Origin: Deltaproteobacteria bacterium
GTDB taxonomy: Bacteria; Myxococcota_A; UBA9160; UBA4427
NCBI GenBank assembly: GCA_029261855.1
Contig: JAJDAN010000048.1
Coordinates: 1 to 64,000 of the forward strand
Length of the DNA stretch: 64,000 bases
Reading direction: 5' to 3'
Numbering within the stretch: position 1 is the first letter of the stretch; every line of letters starts with the position of its first letter. A model generated the notes under the pieces. The model saw nothing but the letters and a program-made list of their open reading frames with translations. It made no database searches and was not told the origin of the DNA. A program made the translations under genes and the position numbers. Below, piece by piece: positions 47,770 to 55,295 of the stretch.

Positions 47770-48685
47770 CCGACTTCGTTCGCGGGGCCGCGACGAGCAC
47801 CCGCGTGGCGGCGACCGCGAGGATGACCGCGCAACCGGCGAGGGACGTGCCTCCGGGGCGTTCCCCGTGCACCCCCCAGGCGATGAGCGCACTCGAGACC
47901 GGCTCGAGCAGAAGCAGTAGTGAGGCTTCCAGCGCGGGCACGCCTCCGATGCCGCGGGTCAGCCAGACATAGGCGAGGCCGATCTGAAACAGGCCGAGGT
48001 AGGCGACCGCGGCGAGATCGACGGCGGTCGGCATTCCAATCGGGGCCGCCGCCAGGGAAGGCGCAGCGGGGAGCCACGCGATGCCAGCGACGCACGCGAC
48101 CACGGCCAGGACGTTGCCCGCGACGACGGCACTGCCGGGACTGGCCTCGGGCGCGTCGCCGCCCGCACGAGGCCGCACGATCCAGCGCAGGCCGACGAGG
48201 GTGAGCGCCCAGCTGAGGCCTGCCGCCACGGCGACGAGGTCGCCGAGGCGTGGATCCGGGGCGGTGACCGTCGGGTCCGGACTTCCGACGAAGAACAGCA
48301 CCAGCCCGGCCAGCATGCCGCTGGTGACGACGACATCGGACCCCCGGTTCCTCTCGCCCAGGAGCCACGGCGCAAGGAACAGCACGTAGAGGGGCGCCGT
48401 CGACTGCAGGAAGATCGCGTTCGCCGCCGTGGTGAGCTTGTTCGAGACCACGAACAACACCATGGTCGCCGCGTAGCCCGCGCCCACGAGCAGTGCGCGG
48501 GCGTCCCAGAAGCGACGCCAGGCGGGCATGGCGATCCACAGGACGAGGACCGCCAGTGCCGAGCGTCCCGCCGCCAGCTGCAGGGCCGGAAGCGTGGTGA
48601 GCTTGATGACGGTACCGCCCGTGGAGAAGAGGAACGCGGCGCCGAGCAGCGCGAGTCGATCGAGACGCTCGGTCTGCGCGGCCAT
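47762..48685 (-). CDS. EamA/DMT superfamily transporter
   Basis: The 307-residue protein has ten predicted membrane segments in two repeated EamA halves, the first beginning LALLGAAFLFSTGGTVIKL and the second LGDLVAVAAGLSWALTLVGL. A conserved Pro-rich loop in LEPVSSALIAWGVHGERP near residue 265 is typical of drug/metabolite exporters. No substrate can be assigned. The ATG at 48685 lies six bases after the DUF952 gene stop, so the two genes are probably one minus-strand unit. Its 3' end overlaps the convergent acyl-CoA ligase gene by 8 bases. Confidence 0.92.
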   Translation of the reverse strand: MAAQTERLDRLALLGAAFLFSTGGTVIKLTTLPALQLAAGRSALAVLVLWIAMPAWRRFWDARALLVGAGYAATMVLFVVSNKLTTAANAIFLQSTAPLYVLFLAPWLLGERNRGSDVVVTSGMLAGLVLFFVGSPDPTVTAPDPRLGDLVAVAAGLSWALTLVGLRWIVRPRAGGDAPEASPGSAVVAGNVLAVVACVAGIAWLPAAPSLAAAPIGMPTAVDLAAVAYLGLFQIGLAYVWLTRGIGGVPALEASLLLLLEPVSSALIAWGVHGERPGGTSLAGCAVILAVAATRVLVAAPRTKSVS

Positions 48686-48691
48686 CCAGCC

Positions 48692-49096
48692 TCAGGTCCG
48701 CGCAAGCAAGGCGTCGAGGGACTCGAAACGTTCGGGCCATGCGAAGCCCGTCGCTGCGCGGACGAGCGCCCCCGCCCCGGTGATCGCGACGCGATCGATC
48801 GGGCCGTACACGTGGGGGAAGAGGTCGGCCTCCGCGAGGTGAGCCCGACCGCCGCCCTCGATGGGCGCCGCCGCCTCGAAACGGAGCGTCGCGCGCAGTG
48901 CCTCGGGATCGATCACGAGCAGGTACACGGGCTGGTCGGCCCCACCAAAATAGTCGTCGGCGACGGACAGGGTGACCGCCGGGCTGCCCGTGCAATGGAC
49001 GAAGCCGTCCTCGGGCAGGCGAGCCGGCGCGTAGACTTCCGACGTGCAGCCGCCTCGCAGCTCCGGGCCAGTCGTCAGGTGGTAGATCGGCTCCAT
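48692..49096 (-). CDS. DUF952 domain protein
   Basis: The 134-residue protein matches the DUF952 family along its length: [12 protein letters not shown] near residue 5, [20 protein letters not shown] near 22, [20 protein letters not shown] near 58 and [13 protein letters not shown] near 93. The conserved His/Cys pair in GFVHCT suggests a glutathione- or nucleotide-handling fold; the function in the family is unknown. It overlaps nothing and is followed after six bases by the EamA transporter, which is probably co-transcribed. A 182-base gap separates it from the divergent carboxylase operon. Confidence 0.9.
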   Translation of the reverse strand: MEPIYHLTTGPELRGGCTSEVYAPARLPEDGFVHCTGSPAVTLSVADDYFGGADQPVYLLVIDPEALRATLRFEAAAPIEGGGRAHLAEADLFPHVYGPIDRVAITGAGALVRAATGFAWPERFESLDALLART

Positions 49097-49278
49097 GGGC
49101 TTGCGCGTCTCCTCGTCGGGCGGGCTCCCGCGGGGCTCCTCACTCGCTCGGATGGGTATTAGCAGTTAGACTGGCGAGCCCGGTACGCGCTTCGCCCCCG
49201 GGGCTGGACACCACCTCCGACATCCCTCTGACGACCTGCCCGCGGCCGATCCCCGTCCGTCGCAGGCTACCCCCGAGC

Positions 49279-50967
49279 ATGACGACACCCGCTTACAGCC
49301 TCGAGAATCCCCTGGCCGCGACCGGGTCGGCAACGACGGCCAAACCGGCCACGTCGAAGACCCCGGCCGTCAAGCCCTCTGCCGGAGCCGCGCTCTACGA
49401 CCGCGCCCTCGCGGAGGCCCACGAGCTGATCGCCCGTCCGGTTCGCGGCGGCGGGCCGGCGCGGGTGCGGGTGCAGCACGCCAAGCACCGCATGACGGTG
49501 TGGGAGCGCATCAAGGTCCTGACTCGCGAGGACCCGAGCCTGCTGTGGCACAACTGGGGGCCGGCTCTCGACGGCGCGTCCATCGTCACGGGCATTCTCA
49601 AGATCGAGGGACGCGACGTAGCCGTCTACGGGCACGACTTCACGGTTCGTGCGGGCTCCATGGACGCGACCAACGGCGACAAGCTCGCGCGCATCATCTA
49701 CATGGCGGCGGAGAAGGGCATCCCGCTGATCGGCATGAACGACTCTGCCGGGGCCTTCGTGCCGGCTGGCGTCGGCGGCCTCGATGGCTACAGCGAGGCC
49801 TTCCGGGCGCTCCGCAAGATCAGTGGCGTCGTGCCGTCGCTCAGCGTGATGTTCGGGTACAACGCCGGCGGCGGTGCCTACCTGCCGCGCCAGGGCTCGT
49901 TCATGATCCAATGCCAGGACACCTTCATCGGACTCACCGGTCCGGGCGTCGTGAAGTCCGCGCTCGGCGAAGAGGTCACCGCCGATGATCTGGGGGGGCC
50001 CGGGGTCCACGGTCAGAACGGTGTCTGCGACCTGGTCACCGACGACGAGCTGGGCTCGCTGCGGACCGCCGTCCGCCTGCTCGGTTACCTGCCGGACAAC
50101 AACCATTCGCACGCGCCCTACACCGAGACCTCCGACCCCATCGACCGCTACACCGTCGAAGAGGATCTGCTGTTCCGGCGCGCCTTTTCGACGCCCGCCG
50201 GGATGAACGCGCCCTGCGACATCACGCTCTATCTGCAGCAGATCGTGGACCACGGCGAGTACTTCGAGCTGCAGCCCCAGCGCGCCCGGAACATGATCAC
50301 CGCCTTCGGCCGCATGGGCGGGTGGGTGGTCGGCTTCGTCGCCAACAACTCGGCGGTTTCCTCGGGACAGATCGACGTGGACGCAGCGGAGAAGGCGACC
50401 CGCTTCATCCGCTTCTGCAACCTCTACAACATCCCGATCATCTTCCTCGAGGACACGACGGGCTTCCTGCCCGGGACCGAGCAGGAGCGACGCGGCATCA
50501 TCCTGGCCGGCCGCAAGCTGCTCGATGCGATCATCGACGTGCGCACGCCCCGTATCACGATGATCATCCGCAACGCCTTCGGTGGGGCCTACGCGGCCTA
50601 CAACTCGCACTATGTGGGAGCCGATCGCGTCTTTGCCATGCCCATGGCCCGGGTTGCGGTGATGGGGCCCGGCGGCGGCGTCGAGTTCGTCTACAAGGAC
50701 GAGCAGCGAAAGGTCGAGCGCGAGTACCGGGAGGCAGAGAAGGCGGGTGACCCGGATGCCCAGCGCAAGCTCGACGAGGGACGCGCGGCGCTGACCGCGG
50801 CCTACGAGGACGAGCTGATGAACCCCAAGGAAGCGCTCTCTTTGGGCTCTGTGTCGAGCCTCGTGGTCCCCGGCGAGAGTCGACGCGTGCTCACCCAGCA
50901 CCTCGAGTTCCTGATGCGGTCCTATACCCCGACCGCCATGTCGGGGCCCCAGCGGGAGCACGAATAG
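49279..50967 (+). CDS. acyl-CoA carboxylase, carboxyltransferase (beta) subunit
   Basis: The 562-residue protein has the two crotonase-fold carboxyltransferase halves of propionyl/acetyl-CoA carboxylase beta chains. Landmarks are [16 protein letters not shown] near residue 72, [20 protein letters not shown] near 120, [14 protein letters not shown] near 155, [20 protein letters not shown] near 193 (first acyl-CoA site) and [18 protein letters not shown] then [20 protein letters not shown] near 392-450 (biotin site). It accepts carboxyl from the biotin of the downstream alpha subunit. The first 30 residues form a Thr/Ala/Pro-rich tail of unclear role. The stop abuts the GTG of the alpha subunit gene. 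Acetyl-, propionyl- or another CoA is possible. Confidence 0.95.
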   Translation: MTTPAYSLENPLAATGSATTAKPATSKTPAVKPSAGAALYDRALAEAHELIARPVRGGGPARVRVQHAKHRMTVWERIKVLTREDPSLLWHNWGPALDGASIVTGILKIEGRDVAVYGHDFTVRAGSMDATNGDKLARIIYMAAEKGIPLIGMNDSAGAFVPAGVGGLDGYSEAFRALRKISGVVPSLSVMFGYNAGGGAYLPRQGSFMIQCQDTFIGLTGPGVVKSALGEEVTADDLGGPGVHGQNGVCDLVTDDELGSLRTAVRLLGYLPDNNHSHAPYTETSDPIDRYTVEEDLLFRRAFSTPAGMNAPCDITLYLQQIVDHGEYFELQPQRARNMITAFGRMGGWVVGFVANNSAVSSGQIDVDAAEKATRFIRFCNLYNIPIIFLEDTTGFLPGTEQERRGIILAGRKLLDAIIDVRTPRITMIIRNAFGGAYAAYNSHYVGADRVFAMPMARVAVMGPGGGVEFVYKDEQRKVEREYREAEKAGDPDAQRKLDEGRAALTAAYEDELMNPKEALSLGSVSSLVVPGESRRVLTQHLEFLMRSYTPTAMSGPQREHE

Positions 50968-53721
50968 GTGCTGACGCCCAACCTCGAGACCGTTGCGTTC
51001 CACGAGGCCGATTCGCCCTGGCTTCGGTCGTTCACCCTGGCACGCGTCAAGTGCCTGGTCGTGTGCCGCGGTCCCGTGCGCAAGGAAGCCTTCGAAGTCT
51101 TCGACGAGATCGGCGTTGGCGAGTACGGGATGCTGTTGTCCCAGAAGGATTCCGTCGTCTATCCGCGCTGTCTCGCGCCCGAGCTCCGCTCCATGCGCTT
51201 CCCGCGGAACGTCCACCGCGTCGAGGACTACATGGGGACGGGCCAGGAGGAGAAGTTCGCCCGCATCGACGAGATCATCGAGATCGCCAAGACCAACGGC
51301 TACACCCACCTGTTTGCCGGCTACGGCTTCATGGCCGAGGACGTCGATTTCATCCAGGCGGTGGAAGACGCGGGGCTCCGGTTCATGGGGCCTTCGGCAA
51401 AGGTGATTCGCGCCGCGGGCGCCAAGGACGAGGCGAAGAAGCTCGCGCGCAGCCTCGGCAACGCTGTGATCCCGGGCGTCGACAACGTCTCCGCGCTCGC
51501 GCTCACGCGCCGGGCCGGCGACCGCAAGGCGCTCGCGTCCCTCGCCAAGGAGCACGGCCTCGGCTTCCAGTGGAACGATGACGAAGACCTGGCGGACAAC
51601 GCGGAGGCGCTGCTGCAGCTGGGCTACGACGACAGTGTCGAGCTCGTGACGATCGCCGAGCTGCAGCAGGAAGCCGAGTTGCAATCGAAGGAGATCTGGG
51701 ACCAGTATCCGGACTCGCGCATCCGCTTCAAGGCCATCGGCGGCGGCGGCGGCAAGGGCCAGCGCGTGGTCGCAGAGGCGGCCGAGGTCGCGGACGCGGT
51801 GATGGGCGTGATCGCCGAGCAGAAGGTGACGGCGCCCGGCTCGAACCGGAACTTCCTGATCGAGCTGAATCTCGAGAAGACCCGGCACAACGAGATCCAG
51901 CTGCTGGGCAACGGGGATTGGTGCATCTCCCTCGGCGGGCGCGACTGCTCGATCCAGATGCGCGAGCAGAAGCAGCTCGAGTTCTCGCTCAACCAGGAAT
52001 TGCTGGACCGCGCCATCGACGCCTACGAGGGGGAGGGCGCGGAAGTCCTCAAGCGCGACCGCGAGACCCTCGCGCGCATGGAGGCGGACGGCGAGCGCTT
52101 CGGCGACGCCGTGGATCTCGACAGCGTCTCCACCTTCGAGTGCATCGTCGAGGGCTTCAATCATTTCTTCATGGAGATGAACACGCGCATCCAGGTCGAG
52201 CACGGGGTGAGCGAGCTCGTCTATCGCTTGAAGTTCACCAACCCGGACGACCCGGCGGAGTTCTTCTACGTCGACCGTCTGATCGAGGCGATGGCGGTGG
52301 TCGAGCTGCACGGCAGCCGTCTGCCGCGGCCCGAGCGCGTACCGCGCGACATCTCGAGCGGCGAGATCCGCGTCAACGCCACCAACGATGCGCTGCAGCC
52401 CCATGCGGGCGGCCTGATCCGCAGCTGGTCCCGACCGTTGCCGTTCGAGATCCGGGACGACCAGGGCATTGGCACCCGCAACCCCGATACGGGCTCGTTC
52501 GTGTACTACAACCTCGCCGGCGCCTACGACTCGAACATCGCCCTGATCCTGACGGGCGGCACGTCCCGAGAGAACACCCTCGAGCAGATGTCGGAGATCC
52601 TGCGGCAGATGTCGCTCCGCGGGCAGGACCTTCGCACCAACTGCCCGGTGCAGTACGGCCTGATCAACTGGCTGCTGGGTCACGAACCCATGCTCAAGCC
52701 CGACACCGGCTTCCTGCGCAACTGGTTGGCCGCGGTCGGCGCGCTCGAAGAAGTCGCGCGCGACGTCGACCTCGAGATTGCCGTCGAGCAGAAGCTGAAG
52801 TCGATCACGGAGCCCGACGCGCGAAGCGTCTTCGCCGCCAAGGAAACCCTGTTGCTGCGGCCCATGAGTCGCCTGTTCGCCGATCCCCACGCACTCGCGG
52901 GCTTCCTGGGCCGACACGCCGGCCGCCTGTGGCAGGTCGAAGGTGACAACATCCGTTTCGCCAACAACCCGGTCGTGTTCCTGCGCGAGCTGTATCACTA
53001 CATGGATCTCGACTTCGTGGTCAACAAGCCGCCGTCGGAGATGATCTGGGAAGACGATTGGAAGCAGCTGCAGCAGGCACTCGGCTTCTACGCCGAGGTC
53101 GAGAAGCGGACCCACGAGAGTGATTGGGTGGCCACGCAGAAGCTCTTCGAGGCGTCGACGAACCGCGCGGTGGCCGGCCAGGACGACGCCCTGTGGCAGC
53201 GCTGCGTCGCGGCGCATCGTGGGTTCCAGCTCGGGCTCGATCTGCTGCTGCTGATCCCGCGCCTCGGCGTGCGCGTCGGCTTCGACGACGTCGGCGTCGA
53301 CAAGGCGCTCGAGCCGGTCTTTCCCGAGCGCTTCCGTGTGGGTAGCGAGTCGTCGGACGTCGACCGCCTGACGCGTCTGCTGGCACCTCCCCCGAAGGCC
53401 AGCTCCAACGAGATCGTCGCGCCCAGCGGTGGCGCGTTCTACTCCCGCGAAGCACCCCATCTGCCTCCCTTGATCGAGGAGGGCCAGCACTTCGAGGAAG
53501 GGCAGCCGCTCTTCGTCATCGAGGTCATGAAGATGTTCAACAAGGTGCTGGCGCCGTTCTCCGGCACCCTGGTCGAGAACGTGATGAAGGATTCCGACGG
53601 CTCGATCGTGAAGGCGGGTCAGACCATCTTCCGGATCGAGCCCGACGAGGTGATCGAGGAAGAGTCCGAGGGCGTGATCCTCACGCGGCGACGCGAGCTC
53701 ACGCTGTCCCTGCTCGCCTAG
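50968..53721 (+). CDS. acyl-CoA carboxylase alpha subunit, biotin carboxylase plus BCCP, extended
   Basis: The 917-residue protein has an ATP-grasp biotin carboxylase at about 1-560 (KAIGGGGGKGQRVV near 255, ISLGGRDCSIQMREQKQLEF near 318, HFFMEMNTRIQVEHGVSELV near 400) and a C-terminal biotinyl domain with the acceptor Lys in FVIEVMKMFNKV (near 855). Biotin carboxylase-BCCP subunits are usually about 600-680 residues, so the roughly 280 residues between 565 and 845 (for example FLRELYHYMDLDFVVNKPP and LDLLLLIPRLGVRVGFDD) are an unusual middle part, possibly a BT-like domain that contacts the beta subunit. The GTG start directly follows the beta gene stop. It carboxylates biotin with ATP and bicarbonate. 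Confidence 0.94.
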   Translation: MLTPNLETVAFHEADSPWLRSFTLARVKCLVVCRGPVRKEAFEVFDEIGVGEYGMLLSQKDSVVYPRCLAPELRSMRFPRNVHRVEDYMGTGQEEKFARIDEIIEIAKTNGYTHLFAGYGFMAEDVDFIQAVEDAGLRFMGPSAKVIRAAGAKDEAKKLARSLGNAVIPGVDNVSALALTRRAGDRKALASLAKEHGLGFQWNDDEDLADNAEALLQLGYDDSVELVTIAELQQEAELQSKEIWDQYPDSRIRFKAIGGGGGKGQRVVAEAAEVADAVMGVIAEQKVTAPGSNRNFLIELNLEKTRHNEIQLLGNGDWCISLGGRDCSIQMREQKQLEFSLNQELLDRAIDAYEGEGAEVLKRDRETLARMEADGERFGDAVDLDSVSTFECIVEGFNHFFMEMNTRIQVEHGVSELVYRLKFTNPDDPAEFFYVDRLIEAMAVVELHGSRLPRPERVPRDISSGEIRVNATNDALQPHAGGLIRSWSRPLPFEIRDDQGIGTRNPDTGSFVYYNLAGAYDSNIALILTGGTSRENTLEQMSEILRQMSLRGQDLRTNCPVQYGLINWLLGHEPMLKPDTGFLRNWLAAVGALEEVARDVDLEIAVEQKLKSITEPDARSVFAAKETLLLRPMSRLFADPHALAGFLGRHAGRLWQVEGDNIRFANNPVVFLRELYHYMDLDFVVNKPPSEMIWEDDWKQLQQALGFYAEVEKRTHESDWVATQKLFEASTNRAVAGQDDALWQRCVAAHRGFQLGLDLLLLIPRLGVRVGFDDVGVDKALEPVFPERFRVGSESSDVDRLTRLLAPPPKASSNEIVAPSGGAFYSREAPHLPPLIEEGQHFEEGQPLFVIEVMKMFNKVLAPFSGTLVENVMKDSDGSIVKAGQTIFRIEPDEVIEEESEGVILTRRRELTLSLLA

Positions 53722-53744
53722 GGCAGCATTCGGGAGGAGTCGGG

Positions 53745-54461
53745 ATGGCCCTGCCGGTGGATCGCTTCTGGCAGGCTTATCTCGGGACCGCGTTGCGACC
53801 CGGCATCCAGGTCGTTCCGCACGCTTCGCTTGCCGGCTACGACGGCGTCTGGTTCTTCGTGCACGGAGACTGCACCGTCGTGTCCGCACCGTCCGCCTGG
53901 TGTGAGGTGCTGGCCGAGGCCGTTGCCCGGACGCCGATCGATGCACTGATCAGCGAGCCGGGCCTGCGCGACATCTTCGGCGACGCCTACGATCGCAGCA
54001 TCGGTCCTTCGTGGTTGGGATGGCTTCCCGTAGACGATTTCCGCCCCGTGACGAGCGAGCGCGTTCGCCCGGCGACGCCGGCGGAGCTGGAGACCCTGCG
54101 AGCGGCCTCGCAGCCGGAAGCCTGGGAGGTCGCCGATCTGCACGCGGACGGCGCCTTCGGATGGTTCGACGACACGGATGCGGGCGAGACCCGGATCCAG
54201 GCGGCGTCCAGCGTGACGCGCTGGGGAGAGGGAGTCGTCGGACCAGGGGTGCTGTCCCTGCGCCCAGGCTATGGCAAGGCGGTCGTGAGCGCTTCGTGCG
54301 CGGCGGCGCTCCAGGGTGACGCGCTCGTCGTCTACCAGACCCTGCGCGCGAACGAGCGGGCGGTGGGTCTCGCGCGCGCGCTCGGCTTCGCCTTCTACGC
54401 GAGCCACGTCGCCGTGCGGCTGCGAACCCAGCAAGCCGGAACCCGCGGTTCCGGCCGCTAG
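53745..54461 (+). CDS. GNAT-like N-acetyltransferase family protein
   Basis: The 238-residue protein looks like a diverged GNAT fold. The C-terminal half has VTRWGEGVVGPGVLSLRPG followed by GKAVVSASCAAALQGDALVV and RANERAVGLARALGFAFYAS, the last being the typical second half of the acetyl-CoA site (NxxxxxLxxxLGF). The N-terminal half contains VVPHASLAGYDGVWFFVHGD and appears to be a companion domain. The ATG follows GGGAGGAG, and only 23 bases separate it from the carboxylase alpha gene, so it is probably the third gene of that operon; it might modify a carboxylase subunit or act on a CoA product. Its stop shares CTAG with the convergent sirtuin gene. Confidence 0.75.
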   Translation: MALPVDRFWQAYLGTALRPGIQVVPHASLAGYDGVWFFVHGDCTVVSAPSAWCEVLAEAVARTPIDALISEPGLRDIFGDAYDRSIGPSWLGWLPVDDFRPVTSERVRPATPAELETLRAASQPEAWEVADLHADGAFGWFDDTDAGETRIQAASSVTRWGEGVVGPGVLSLRPGYGKAVVSASCAAALQGDALVVYQTLRANERAVGLARALGFAFYASHVAVRLRTQQAGTRGSGR

Positions 54462-55246
54462 CTCGATCCTGGGCCTGGGCTGCCGCCCCCGGTTACGATC
54501 AGCGGCAGGATGTCGGCGATGCCGCCGCGCAGGACCGCGTCGGCGATCCCGTCCATCTCCGTCGGCTCGGCGTTCAAGATGACCACCCGCGCGCCGCATT
54601 GCCGGGCGAGGGGTACGACGGCGGCGATCGGGTACACGCCGAGCGTCGTCCCGATGGCGAGCATCAGGTCGCAGCCTCGCGCCGCGATCTCCGCGCGCTC
54701 GAGGTCCGCTGTGACGAGACCCTGGCCGAAGGAGATCGTGGCCGACTTGAGGATGCCGCCGCACTTCTCGCAGGCGAGGTCCTCTTCGCCGGCGTGGATG
54801 CGGTCGATGGCGACCTGCATGGGGTTGCGGTCGCCGCAGCTGAGGCAACCGATCTCGCGCATGGTGCCGTGGATCTCGACGACGCGCTCGGGGCTGGTGC
54901 CTGCGTCCTGGTGCAGTCCGTCCACGTTCTGGGTGATCAGGGTGTGCAGCTTGCCGCGCCGCTCGAGTTCGACCAGTGAATGATGACCGACGTTCGGCTC
55001 GGCGCGGCGCGGGAACGACTCGATGCGGTGCTTCCAGCCACGCTTGCGCAGCTCCGGGTCGGCGACCCAGTTCTGGATCGTGGCCATCTTCTCGGCTTCG
55101 GGGTTCTTGGTCCAAACGCCCTGGGGTCCGCGGAAGTCCGGGATGCCCGAGTCCGTGGAGATGCCGGCGCCCGTCAGGACCGTGACCCGCTCGGCGGCGT
55201 CGATCCACTGCTGCACCCGGCGGATGTCCTGTTCGAGGTCCTGCAT
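54458..55246 (-). CDS. cobB: NAD-dependent protein deacylase (sirtuin)
   Basis: The 262-residue protein is a class III sirtuin. It shows VTVLTGAGISTDSGIPDFRG near residue 22 (NAD pocket), HTLITQNVDGLHQDAGTS near 103, the catalytic His in VVEIHGTMREIGCLSC near 123, a Cys4 zinc ribbon (CLSCGD near 131 and CEKCGG near 160), and LMLAIGTTLGVYPIA near 190. It removes acetyl or other acyl groups from lysine using NAD. The Tyr/Arg pair that marks desuccinylases (SIRT5-type) is not obvious, so deacetylase activity is the simple reading. The ATG at 55246 is chosen because the longer frame runs into antisense of pheT. It converges on a GNAT-like gene, a possible acetylation/deacetylation pairing. Confidence 0.95.
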   Translation of the reverse strand: MQDLEQDIRRVQQWIDAAERVTVLTGAGISTDSGIPDFRGPQGVWTKNPEAEKMATIQNWVADPELRKRGWKHRIESFPRRAEPNVGHHSLVELERRGKLHTLITQNVDGLHQDAGTSPERVVEIHGTMREIGCLSCGDRNPMQVAIDRIHAGEEDLACEKCGGILKSATISFGQGLVTADLERAEIAARGCDLMLAIGTTLGVYPIAAVVPLARQCGARVVILNAEPTEMDGIADAVLRGGIADILPLIVTGGGSPGPGSS

Positions 55247-55295
55247 CCGGGCAGTGTAACCGGATTCCGAGCGGCGACTGCCGACGACTCGCGAA

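Noticed and set aside
49267-53946. A 1559-codon open frame on the minus strand
   Set aside because: It is antisense to the two carboxylase subunit genes, has no recognisable domain and shows the His/Asp/Val/Arg/Gln-rich composition typical of the reverse complement of GC-rich coding DNA.
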